DNA from: Methanobacteriota archaeon
GTDB taxonomy: Archaea > Thermoplasmatota > Thermoplasmata > RBG-16-68-12
Length of the DNA stretch: 33,765 nt
Reading direction: 5' to 3'
Assembly: GCA_005878615.1 (NCBI GenBank)
Contig: VBLT01000111.1
Span: forward strand, 1-33,765
The notes below the pieces were generated by a model. The model was not told where the DNA came from. It searched no databases and saw only the letters and a list, made by a program, of their open reading frames with translations. This document shows, piece after piece, positions 16,448 through 24,364 of the stretch; position 1 is the stretch's first letter; each line of letters begins with the position of its first letter. Position numbers and translations under genes: made by a program.

Positions 16448-17595
16448 TGGCCGGCCCCCAGGACGGCGACCGCTCCCGTCGCGGACGGAATGTACCGCCA
16501 CGATTGCGCGAGGCCGACGCGCACGCCGTCGATCTGATGGCTTCCGGCATCGCCGCGGAGTTGGAGGGCGACCTCGGCCGCCCGATGCAGGCCGGTCGCC
16601 TCGAAGACGTTCCCGCATCCGAGCGAGCCGCCGGCCACGTTCACAGGCAACGCCCCGCCGGGATCGTAGCCGCCCTTCACGACCGTGCGGCCGGCTTCCC
16701 CCTTCTTCGCGAGCCCGACCGCCTCCAGGTGTTGCAGCTCCTTGTAGGAGAAACGGTCGTCGACCTCGGCGAAGTCGATCTCCGTCGCGGGACGTCGGAC
16801 CTTCGCGAGGCGATAGGCCATCTCGGCCGCGAGTTGGGCGTACGCCGCCTGCGTCCAGTCGCGCGTCTCGAGGGTCGGCGAATCGCTCGCCCATCCGATG
16901 CCGCGGATCCATACCGGATTCGCGTGACGTCGCTTCGCGGCCGCCTCGGACGCGAGGACGAGCACGACGCCGCCGTCGGCGGGGGCCGCGATGTCGAGCG
17001 CCCGCAGCGGGGTGAAGCGTTCCGGGGAGGAGAGGACCTGCGCGGCATCGACGTTCGCGGCATAGGCCGCGAGCGGATTCCGAAGCGCATTCTTGCGGTT
17101 CTTGGCCACGACCGCGGCAAGGGCCTTCGCCGACGTCCGGGTCTTTCGGAGGAAGGCATCGGCCTCGAGGCCGGCGATGAGGAACGGGTGGCCCCCGAGC
17201 GGCTTGTTCCAGATCGGATCGAGGCCATGCTCGATGATCCCTTCCAGGGTCAGGATGTCGGAGGCTTTGCTGTGCGCCTCGACGACGGCGATGTCGATGA
17301 GCCCGGTCTGGATCTGCATGAACGCGTTCGCGAGTCCTTGCAGGCCGTCCCCGGTCACCGTGCAGACGGGCCGGAGCGCACCCCCGATCTGATCCGGCGT
17401 GAACTCATCGAAGATGCCGAAGCCCTCGTAGTAGTCCTCCGCGCACGTGACGAACGAATCGACCTCCGTCCGCGGGTCGACGCCGGCGTCCGCGTAGGCG
17501 CGGGAGGCCGCCTCGAACATGAGCTCCTTCCAGCTGTACTCGGGCGTCGACGGACGAAAGGCCGTCATGCCCACTCCGATGATCCCGACCCGCAT
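16444..17595 (-). CDS. Thiolase-fold protein 2, catalytic Cys and His absent
   Basis: 383 residues from ATG 17595 (MRVGIIGVGMTAFRPS); the open frame extends further but this start fits the conserved N terminus. The fold is recognisable from VDSFVTCAEDYYEG, LQTGL-type helices, ALDIAAPADGGVVLVLAS and GVRVGLAQSW. The nucleophile position reads VTGDGLQGL instead of containing Cys, and the GHP loop reads GCGNVFEATG. The HDCF-like loop is VDDRF, so it also differs from protein 1. First gene of the four-gene set, overlapping the next by ATGA. It may form a heteromer with protein 1 and the DUF35 proteins. Confidence 0.87.
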   Translation of the reverse strand: MRVGIIGVGMTAFRPSTPEYSWKELMFEAASRAYADAGVDPRTEVDSFVTCAEDYYEGFGIFDEFTPDQIGGALRPVCTVTGDGLQGLANAFMQIQTGLIDIAVVEAHSKASDILTLEGIIEHGLDPIWNKPLGGHPFLIAGLEADAFLRKTRTSAKALAAVVAKNRKNALRNPLAAYAANVDAAQVLSSPERFTPLRALDIAAPADGGVVLVLASEAAAKRRHANPVWIRGIGWASDSPTLETRDWTQAAYAQLAAEMAYRLAKVRRPATEIDFAEVDDRFSYKELQHLEAVGLAKKGEAGRTVVKGGYDPGGALPVNVAGGSLGCGNVFEATGLHRAAEVALQLRGDAGSHQIDGVRVGLAQSWRYIPSATGAVAVLGAGQ

Positions 17596-17694
17596 GTCGA
17601 TTCGTCCCCGGCCCGACGCCGATTCCCGGGAATTCGCGACCGCACAAAAGACTGTCGTCATCGGACACGCAAGGCCTTAAGGCGAGTCGCGTCG
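17596..17694. promoter_or_regulatory. Divergent promoter region with a perfect 10-bp palindrome
   Basis: The 99 bases between thiolase-fold protein 2 (minus) and the exonuclease-like gene (plus) contain GCCTTAAGGC (17674-17683), a perfect palindrome whose core could be read as a TATA-like element on either strand. A T-rich CTTTTGTG (minus, about 17650-17643) is the other candidate box. No clear Shine-Dalgarno precedes either gene. Confidence 0.4.
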
Positions 17695-18327
17695 ATGGTT
17701 CCCGCGGAAGGGGTCCGGCTGCCTCTATACTACTTCGATATCGAGACGACGGGGGACGATCCGCAGCAGGACCGGATCGTGACCGTCCAGTACCAGCCGC
17801 TCGCGGACGACCTCTCCGCGGTCGGGCCTTTCCAGGTGATCGCGGAGTGGGAGTGGGGCGAGAAGCAGGTGATCCAGATGGCCCTCGACAAGGGGGTGCT
17901 CGAGCCAACCTGGGACTTCGTGCCGGTCGGGAACCGGCTCCGCTTCGACTTGACCTTCCTGATCGAACGGGCGACGAAGTGGAACCTGATCGAATGGGAC
18001 CTTGCGAAGCTGAAGTACTTCTGGTTCACGAAGCCCTACGTGGACCTGGGGCCGATCCTCGTGATGCTGAACCGCGGTTCGCTCGCGGGATCGAGCTTGC
18101 ACAATTTCTCGGAGAAGGAGAGGGGGTCCCGAATCCCGCGGATGTACCTCGCCGGTCGATTTCCCGAGATCATCGAGTACGTGACGAAGGAGAGGAACGC
18201 GGCGCTCGATCTGCTCCAAGAAGGACGGGACGTCCTCGGGACGATGGGCGACCAGCGACGCCGGACGCCAGGTGCCCCCGATCCGGCGAGAATCGAGGAA
18301 TCGGAAACGTCCGAGGCGAAGCCCTAA
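17695..18327 (+). CDS. DEDD-type 3'-5' exonuclease-like protein
   Basis: 210 residues from ATG 17695. LYYFDIETTGDDP (Asp15, Glu17) is the ExoI motif of the DnaQ/PolB-like RNase H fold. VGNRLRFDLTFLI (Asp85) is a good ExoII motif. The ExoIII motif would be EYVTKERNAALDL, in which the canonical Y-x3-D is not obvious, so activity is uncertain. The C-terminal 35 residues are low-complexity and charged. Such stand-alone PolB-exonuclease relatives are common in archaea, with roles in repair or RNA processing that are mostly unproven. An open frame extends far upstream but is antisense to the thiolase-like gene and is rejected. Confidence 0.75.
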   Translation: MVPAEGVRLPLYYFDIETTGDDPQQDRIVTVQYQPLADDLSAVGPFQVIAEWEWGEKQVIQMALDKGVLEPTWDFVPVGNRLRFDLTFLIERATKWNLIEWDLAKLKYFWFTKPYVDLGPILVMLNRGSLAGSSLHNFSEKERGSRIPRMYLAGRFPEIIEYVTKERNAALDLLQEGRDVLGTMGDQRRRTPGAPDPARIEESETSEAKP

Positions 18328-18363
18328 GAGACCGTCCGCGGTTATGCCATCTCGGAAGGGACG

Positions 18364-19506
18364 ATGGACTTCGAATTGGATTCCGAACACGAGATGATTC
18401 GACAGACCGTCCACGACTTCGCGGAGAAGGAGGTCCGGCCGGTGGCGGCCCACGTCGACAAGACTGGCGAGTTCCCGAGGGCCACCGTCGCGAAGATGGG
18501 CGGATTGGGCTTCCTCGGCGTCGCGATCCCGACCGGGTATGAGGGAGCGGGTCTCGATGTGCTCGCCCTGGCGATCGGCATCGAGGAGATGGCCCGGGTC
18601 TGCGGATCCCATGCCTTGATCATGGCGGCCCACAACTCCCTGTGCACCGGGAACATCTGGCTCGCTGGAAGCGAGGCCCAGAAGCGGAAGTACATCCCCG
18701 ACCTCGCGAGCGGCCGGAAGATCGGCGCGTGGGCGTTGACGGAACCGACGAGCGGATCCGACGCGGCCGCGTTGAAGACCGCCGCGAAGTGGAAGAAGGA
18801 CGAGTGGGTCCTCAACGGGACCAAGACCTTCTGCACGAATGCTCCGGTCGCCGGGACCTTCGTCATCCACGCGGTCACAGAGTCTTCGAAGGGGACGCGC
18901 GGGATCAGCGCGTTCATCGTGGAGCGGGGCAACCCCGGGCTCTCGATCGGCAAGGTCGAGGACAAGCTCGGCGTCCGCGGGAGCGCGACGTCGCAGGTGA
19001 TCCTGAGTGATTGTCACGTCCCGAAGGACGCGATGCTCGGGGCCGAGAACGACGGATTCGTCAACGCGCTCAAGATCCTCGACGGAGGCCGGATCGGGAT
19101 CGGGTCCATGGCCGTCGGGATCGCCCAAGGCGCGTTCGAGGAATCCGTGAAGTACGCGAGGGATCGCGTGCAGTTCTCGAAGCCGATCGCGGAGCATCAG
19201 GCGATCCAGTTCATGCTCGCCGACATGGCGACGCGGATCGACGCGGCACGTGCCTTGGTCCGGAGGGCGGCGTGGCTGAAGGACCGCGGCCTGCCGTTCA
19301 AGAAGGAAGCTGCGATGGCCAAGCTGTACGCGAGCGAGATGTCCTCGTTCGTCACGAACAAGGCCGTGCAGATCCACGGCGGCTACGGATACATTGCCGA
19401 CTACCCGGTGGAGCGGATGCTCCGCGATGCCAAGCTCACGGAAATCGGGGAAGGGACGAGCGAAATCCAGCGGCTCGTCATCGCGAGAGAAGTGCTCGGA
19501 AAGTAG
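18364..19506 (+). CDS. Acyl-CoA dehydrogenase
   Basis: 380 residues, full length for the FAD-dependent short/medium-chain family, which introduces a trans-2 double bond into acyl-CoAs. Signatures include [14 protein letters not shown] (FAD/substrate binding), GIRGSAT-like [49 protein letters not shown], and [14 protein letters not shown] with the catalytic-base Glu at 363. The electron acceptor would be ETF, not encoded here. Proximity to the mutase and thiolase/DUF35 operons points to a common acyl-CoA pathway. It follows the exonuclease gene by 36 bases, where TTATG at about 18341-18346 may be a weak promoter. Confidence 0.95.
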   Translation: MDFELDSEHEMIRQTVHDFAEKEVRPVAAHVDKTGEFPRATVAKMGGLGFLGVAIPTGYEGAGLDVLALAIGIEEMARVCGSHALIMAAHNSLCTGNIWLAGSEAQKRKYIPDLASGRKIGAWALTEPTSGSDAAALKTAAKWKKDEWVLNGTKTFCTNAPVAGTFVIHAVTESSKGTRGISAFIVERGNPGLSIGKVEDKLGVRGSATSQVILSDCHVPKDAMLGAENDGFVNALKILDGGRIGIGSMAVGIAQGAFEESVKYARDRVQFSKPIAEHQAIQFMLADMATRIDAARALVRRAAWLKDRGLPFKKEAAMAKLYASEMSSFVTNKAVQIHGGYGYIADYPVERMLRDAKLTEIGEGTSEIQRLVIAREVLGK

Positions 19507-19518
19507 GTCGGATTATCT

Positions 19519-19526
19519 CTTTATAC
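19519..19526 (+). promoter_or_regulatory. TATA box of alaS
   Basis: CTTTATAC at 19519-19526 is centred 28 bases before ATG 19551 with no Shine-Dalgarno in between, as expected of a leaderless archaeal mRNA. Confidence 0.7.
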
Positions 19527-19550
19527 CGCGGCCGCGCATCTCCGCGCGAA

Positions 19551-22250
19551 ATGCCCGACAGTGAATACGAGGTCGAGCTGTTTCGCAAGCAAGGATTCAC
19601 GCGGCAGACCTGCTCGAAGTGCGGGAAATTCTTCTGGTCCCTCGGGCACCACGAGACCTGCGGCGAGGCGCCGTGTCAGGAGTACGACTTCATCGGCAAC
19701 TCGCCGTTCAAGAAAAAACTCACGTACCGGGCGATGCGCGAGGATTTCCTGTCCTTCCTCGAGCAAAACGGGCATGCCCGCGTGAAGCGATATCCGATCG
19801 TCGCCCGCTGGAGGGATGACGTCTTCTTCGTCCAGGCGAGCGTGTACCCGTTCCAACCGTGGGTCATCAGCGGCCAGGCCAGCCCGCCGGCGAATCCGTT
19901 GGCGATCAGCCAGCCGTGTGTGCGCTTCGTCGACGTCGACAACGTCGGCAAGACGGGACAGCACTTCACGATGTTCGAGATGATGGCCCACCACGCGTTC
20001 AACTTCCCCGACCGTCCGATCTATTGGAAGGACCACACGGTGGAACTCTGCCAGCTCTTCCTCACGGAGCGGCTCGGCATCAATCCGACATTGCCGCGGT
20101 ACAAAGAATCCTGGTGGGAGGGCGGCGGGAACAGCGGCCCTTGCCTCGAGGTCGTCTTCGGCGGCGCGGAGGCAGCCACCCTGGTGTTCATGCAGAACCG
20201 GGAGTTGAACGGGCACCGCGTGCCGATGGACACGACCGTCGTTGACACGGGCTACGGGCTCGAACGGCTCACCTGGCTCTCCCAGGCGACGACCTCATCG
20301 TACGAGGCCGTCTTCGGCGACGCACTCGCGTATCTGAAACGGGCGACCGGCGCGAAGCGCGTGGACGACCGCGTGCTCCGCGAGTATTCGAAGGTCGCTG
20401 GCATGCTGAAGGTCGAGAGCCTCGCGGACATCCGCGAGATCCGCCGGCAGACCGCGGAGCGGGTTGGAATCGCGGTGGAAGAACTCGTCGCGCAGGTCTC
20501 GCCGCTCGAGGCCCTCTACACGATCTGCGACCATGCGCGCGCCCTGATTTTCCTCCTGGGAGACGGCGTCGTGCCCTCGAACGCCCGGGAAGGTTACTTC
20601 GCACGGCTGCTGGTCCGCCGCGGCCTGCGGGCGCTGAAGGATCTCAACATCACGTACAGCCTGGCCGACACGGTCAGCTTCATGATCGACCAGATCCGGG
20701 AGGACTACCCGGAGTTCTTCTTCAACAAAGGGGACATCCTCAAGCTGCTCAAGGTCGAGGAGACGCGGTACAAGGAGACGCTGGAGAAGGGCCGCACGAC
20801 AGTGGCCAAGATCGCGGAGGAGCGCAAGGCCGCGGGGAAGGGGTTCGACGTCGAGACCTTGATCGAGCTATATGATAGCCACGGTCTCAATCCCGACGTC
20901 GTGCGCGACTTCACAGACGTCCCGGTCGAGATCCCGGACGACTTCTACGCCCGGGTCGCGGCTCGTCATGAGCGGCCGACCCATGTGGAGTCGGAGAAGA
21001 AGATCCAGATATCGAGGGAGCTTCCCGCCACGAAGCTCCGCGTCTACGAAGACAAGAGGAAGCGTTCCTTTCGGGCCAAGGTGCTCGCGGTGGAAGGCGA
21101 AGCGGTCGTCCTCGACCAGACCTATTTCTATCCGGAAGGAGGAGGCCAGGAGGCCGACCACGGGACGATCGCGGACCGGGAAGTCTACGACGTCCAGAGG
21201 ATGGGGACCTCGATCCTCCATTTCGTCCGAGGGGACGCGACCTCCGTCCTGAAGAAACGCGTCGCGTGCGTCATCGACGGAGAACGCCGCGAGGCCCTCA
21301 TGCGAAACCACACCGCGACGCACATCGTCCTCGGGGCCGCGCGCAAAGCCCTCGGCAACCACGTCTGGCAGGCCGGCGCGCACAAGGCCCCGGACCTCGC
21401 GCGCCTCGACATCACCCACTACGATGCCCTGACCGATGCGGAGGTCGCCCGCATCGAAGAATTGGCGAACGGCGAGGTCCTCGGACACCACCAGGTCCGG
21501 GCGAAGGTCTTGGCGCGCGACGTCGCCGAGAAGAAGTTCGGCTTCCGCCTGTACCAGGGCGGCTCCGTCCCGGGAGGCGAGCTCCGGGTGGTCGAGATCC
21601 CGAAGTGGGACGTGGAGGCCTGTGGAGGGACCCACGTCTCGCGGACGAGCGATGTCTCGCTGATCAAGATCCTTCGATCCACGCGCATTCAGGACGGGGT
21701 CGTGCGACTCGAATACGCCGCCGGGAAAGGAGCCCTCGAGGCCATCCGCAAGCAGACGGAAGACCTGCGGCGCGTCGGCGAGATCCTGGCGGCTCCGGCG
21801 GATCAGATCGTCCCCACGGCGGAGCGGATCATGGGCGAATGGAAGGAGCTCCGCAAGGTTGCCCAGAAAGCGACCGATGAACGGGCCGCCGCGAAGACGA
21901 AACAGGAAATCGAGACCGCGAAGGGCACGTGGCCGATCGTGAAGGACGAGGTCGCCCAAGGGGTGGGCTTCATGATGTCGATGTCGAAGGCGACGGCCTC
22001 CGAGCCTCGCGTGACCGGGATCTACTGGGCCGCGGCCCCGAACGACGTGAAGCTGGTGCTCACCCGGGGAGTTGAGGTCCCGGTCGATGCCGCCGAGCTC
22101 GTCCGCACGGTCGCGCCGGAATTCCGGGGCAAGGGCGGGGGCAAGCCCGACTTCGCGCAGGCGAGTTTCCCGAACGTCGACATGGCGCGCGCCGCCGCCG
22201 CGAAACTTGAGGAACTCATCCGGAAGAAACTCGGGATCGAGAGCGGATGA
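19551..22250 (+). CDS. alaS: Alanyl-tRNA synthetase (archaeal type)
   Basis: 899 residues. It charges tRNA-Ala. The archaeal N-terminal extension with a cysteine cluster (CSKCGKFFWSLGHHETCGEAPC) precedes the class II core (PCVRFVDVDNVGKTG as motif 2 region; DTGYGLERLTWL as motif 3). The editing domain has HTATH and, after it, CGGTH, the four zinc ligands for hydrolysing mis-acylated Ser/Gly-tRNA. The C-Ala domain at the end (GVEVPVDAAELVR, GKGGGKPDFAQ) completes the protein. The start is ATG 19551, 28 bases after the TATA box; a longer open frame overlapping the acyl-CoA dehydrogenase is a shadow. One base separates it from the next gene. Confidence 0.97.
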   Translation: MPDSEYEVELFRKQGFTRQTCSKCGKFFWSLGHHETCGEAPCQEYDFIGNSPFKKKLTYRAMREDFLSFLEQNGHARVKRYPIVARWRDDVFFVQASVYPFQPWVISGQASPPANPLAISQPCVRFVDVDNVGKTGQHFTMFEMMAHHAFNFPDRPIYWKDHTVELCQLFLTERLGINPTLPRYKESWWEGGGNSGPCLEVVFGGAEAATLVFMQNRELNGHRVPMDTTVVDTGYGLERLTWLSQATTSSYEAVFGDALAYLKRATGAKRVDDRVLREYSKVAGMLKVESLADIREIRRQTAERVGIAVEELVAQVSPLEALYTICDHARALIFLLGDGVVPSNAREGYFARLLVRRGLRALKDLNITYSLADTVSFMIDQIREDYPEFFFNKGDILKLLKVEETRYKETLEKGRTTVAKIAEERKAAGKGFDVETLIELYDSHGLNPDVVRDFTDVPVEIPDDFYARVAARHERPTHVESEKKIQISRELPATKLRVYEDKRKRSFRAKVLAVEGEAVVLDQTYFYPEGGGQEADHGTIADREVYDVQRMGTSILHFVRGDATSVLKKRVACVIDGERREALMRNHTATHIVLGAARKALGNHVWQAGAHKAPDLARLDITHYDALTDAEVARIEELANGEVLGHHQVRAKVLARDVAEKKFGFRLYQGGSVPGGELRVVEIPKWDVEACGGTHVSRTSDVSLIKILRSTRIQDGVVRLEYAAGKGALEAIRKQTEDLRRVGEILAAPADQIVPTAERIMGEWKELRKVAQKATDERAAAKTKQEIETAKGTWPIVKDEVAQGVGFMMSMSKATASEPRVTGIYWAAAPNDVKLVLTRGVEVPVDAAELVRTVAPEFRGKGGGKPDFAQASFPNVDMARAAAAKLEELIRKKLGIESG

Positions 22251-22251
22251 C

Positions 22252-22839
22252 ATGGACTTCCGGGCCTGGCGCCGTCGACTCCGGGAGTACGACGAGATCA
22301 CGAACGTCGGGCCGATCATCCGGCGATACTTCGTCATCGGCGCGTTCGACGGCGCGCTCACCGTCCTCGGGATCATCATCAGCTCCTCGGCCTTCGGCGA
22401 CCTGGAATCGCACAAAGCCCTGGTCTTGTCCGCCTCGTTCGGCGCGGCGATCGCTCTCGCGGTGAGCAGCGCCGTCGGCGCCTACGAGGCGGAGCGTGTC
22501 GAGAAGAAGCTCGATATCCGGACGATCGAACGTGCCCTTCTGGCCCGCTTGAGCGAAGAGCACCGAGAGGCCTTCCGCTTCGCGGCCATCGTGAGCGCCC
22601 TCGTCCACGGCGTCGCCCCGCTGATCGCGGGGCTCCTTCCGGTGATCCCGTTTCTCCTGCTCGATGCCCGGACGGCCACGATCGCGGCGATCGTCACCAC
22701 GCTCGTGATCCTGTTCGTCCTCGGCGTCTACCTGGGAAATCTCGTCCGAGAACGCGTGCTCGTGACCGGACTTCGATTCGCCGCCGCCGGGATTGGGACG
22801 GCCCTCATCCTCTGGTTTCTCGGGGCGCGACTCGCGTAA
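22252..22839 (+). CDS. VIT1/CCC1-like integral membrane protein
   Basis: 195 residues. After a short amphipathic N terminus, PIIRRYFVIGAFDGALTVLGIIISS resembles the first membrane helix of VIT1/CCC1-family iron/manganese transporters, including its conserved Asp. About five membrane helices follow. A charged cytoplasmic segment (EAERVEKKLDIRTIERALLARLSEEHRE) separates the second and third, as in the family's metal-binding stretch. The transported ion cannot be deduced. The ATG lies one base after the alaS stop, so it is translated from the alaS mRNA. Confidence 0.8.
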   Translation: MDFRAWRRRLREYDEITNVGPIIRRYFVIGAFDGALTVLGIIISSSAFGDLESHKALVLSASFGAAIALAVSSAVGAYEAERVEKKLDIRTIERALLARLSEEHREAFRFAAIVSALVHGVAPLIAGLLPVIPFLLLDARTATIAAIVTTLVILFVLGVYLGNLVRERVLVTGLRFAAAGIGTALILWFLGARLA

Positions 22840-22848
22840 CCCGCGCAC

Positions 22849-22855
22849 CTTTATC
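22849..22855 (+). promoter_or_regulatory. Possible TATA box of the site-2 protease gene
   Basis: CTTTATC at 22849-22855 lies only 16 bases before ATG 22868. If it is the real box, the TSS would fall near 22878 and translation would have to start at the in-frame GTG 22880 instead. Read-through from alaS is the alternative. Confidence 0.35.
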
Positions 22856-22867
22856 TAGACGCGAAGG

Positions 22868-24364
22868 ATGGCACGCGACGTGCTTTCGGCGGAGGCGGAG
22901 GTCGAGTCACTCCGGAACTCCGTGGCCAAGCACTTCGAGGTGTACGGCGTCCTCGTGACGCCGCTCGCCCTGACCTTCCAAGTTCGGGCGCCGCCCGCAG
23001 GGATCGACGGACCGTTCGACGCGCTCCGGCAAGACCTCGTGCCGAAGGACTACATCCCGACGATCACCCAGGAGAGGGGCGAGCTCCTCGTGCACGTCCA
23101 GCGACGGCCGAAAGCCCGGTTCGCGGGCGTCCAGGTGAACCTCATTTTGTTGATCGTCACAGTCCTGACGATCCTGTTTTTCGGAGGCGCGTGGAACTGG
23201 TCCGATTATTCGGGCAAGCCGATCCTGTCCGCGGAGTCGATCGGATACGGGGCCGCGTTCTTCTCCGTCCCCCTCCTCGCGATCCTCGGCTGTCACGAGA
23301 TGGGGCACTACCTCGTCGCGAAGCGATACCACGTGCGGGCGTCCCTCCCGTTCTTCCTCCCGTCGATCCCGCCTCTCGGGACGCTCGGGGCCTTCATCAG
23401 CATGCGGGATCCGATCCCGAACCGGCGGGCCCTCCTGGACATCGGCGTCTCCGGTCCTTTGGTCGGCTTCGCGATCGCGATCCCCGTGACCCTCGCCGGC
23501 CTCGCCCTGTCGACGGCCTCGGCCCCCGTCGCGGCGACCGGCGTCGGCGAGGCCATCCGACCGTCCATCTTGTTCTCCCTCCTCTCCCTCTTCTTCCCGC
23601 TGCCGAGTTCGTTCGCCCTCCATCCGCTCGCGTTCGCGGGATGGGTCGGCCTCTTCGTCACCGCGATCAACCTGCTCCCGGCGGGACAGCTGGACGGCGG
23701 GCACGTCGCGCGGGCCCTCCTCGGCCGCCGACAGTTCTACATCAGCTGGGCGGCGGTCCTCATCCTCTTCGGCCTGAGCGCCTTCTATCCGGGTTGGTTC
23801 ATCTTCGGCTTCTTGATCCTCATGCTCGGCGTCCGGCATCCTCCGCCGCTGAACGACATCAGCCGGCTCGACCCGAGGAGGATAATCGTCGGCATCGTCG
23901 CCGTCGTCATCTTGCTCGTCACGTTCGTCCCACAGCCGTTCGTGGCCGTCGGAAACGAGCGGGCCCTCCGGTTGGAGGACCTGAGCGGGTCCGTCCTCTC
24001 CGAGTACGCGAACGTGACGATCGCCCTCAACAGCTCGAGGCTCCTCATCTTCGTCGTCAACAACACAGGTCCCGCCAAGGAGAACGTCGTCGTGAGCGTG
24101 AGGCCCAACAACCTGGACCGCGTCGGCTTCGTGATCCGGTTCACGGCCTATCAGATCGGATCGTCGAACCTCTCCGCGAACAAGGACACAGTCGAATTCC
24201 GGTTGAACGCCTCGCAACGTGCGGTCCTCGACTTGATGGTCATGGCACCCGCGATCTGGCCGAGCGCATTGCCCGCGATGGTGACGTTCCAGGTCCACGC
24301 CGCGACGCCCGACGGGGTCGCGACCCCGGCCGACCTCGACGTCCCGGTCCAAGTCACGAGTTGA
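22868..24364 (+). CDS. Site-2 protease (M50) with long cytoplasmic head and extracytoplasmic C-terminal domain
   Basis: 498 residues. An N-terminal soluble domain of about 85 residues (ferredoxin-like pattern, LRNSVAKHFEVYGV) precedes the membrane core. HEMGH (143-147) and NLLPAGQLDGGH (about 266-277) are the zinc site of intramembrane M50 metalloproteases, with GVSGPLVGF between them. The last TM helix (about 340-357) is followed by roughly 140 residues rich in beta strands and NxS/T sequons, likely outside the cell. Family members release membrane-anchored regulators; the substrate here is unknown. Its stop overlaps the convergent methyltransferase stop by 11 bases. Confidence 0.93.
   Translation: MARDVLSAEAEVESLRNSVAKHFEVYGVLVTPLALTFQVRAPPAGIDGPFDALRQDLVPKDYIPTITQERGELLVHVQRRPKARFAGVQVNLILLIVTVLTILFFGGAWNWSDYSGKPILSAESIGYGAAFFSVPLLAILGCHEMGHYLVAKRYHVRASLPFFLPSIPPLGTLGAFISMRDPIPNRRALLDIGVSGPLVGFAIAIPVTLAGLALSTASAPVAATGVGEAIRPSILFSLLSLFFPLPSSFALHPLAFAGWVGLFVTAINLLPAGQLDGGHVARALLGRRQFYISWAAVLILFGLSAFYPGWFIFGFLILMLGVRHPPPLNDISRLDPRRIIVGIVAVVILLVTFVPQPFVAVGNERALRLEDLSGSVLSEYANVTIALNSSRLLIFVVNNTGPAKENVVVSVRPNNLDRVGFVIRFTAYQIGSSNLSANKDTVEFRLNASQRAVLDLMVMAPAIWPSALPAMVTFQVHAATPDGVATPADLDVPVQVTS

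Noticed and set aside
16447-17694. Upstream in-frame extension of the exonuclease-like gene
   Set aside because: It is exactly antisense to thiolase-fold protein 2 and lacks domain content; the ExoI motif begins just after ATG 17695.
19011-19550. In-frame extension of alaS overlapping the acyl-CoA dehydrogenase
   Set aside because: Arg/Gly/Asp-rich shadow; the archaeal AlaRS N terminus and a TATA box fix the start at 19551.
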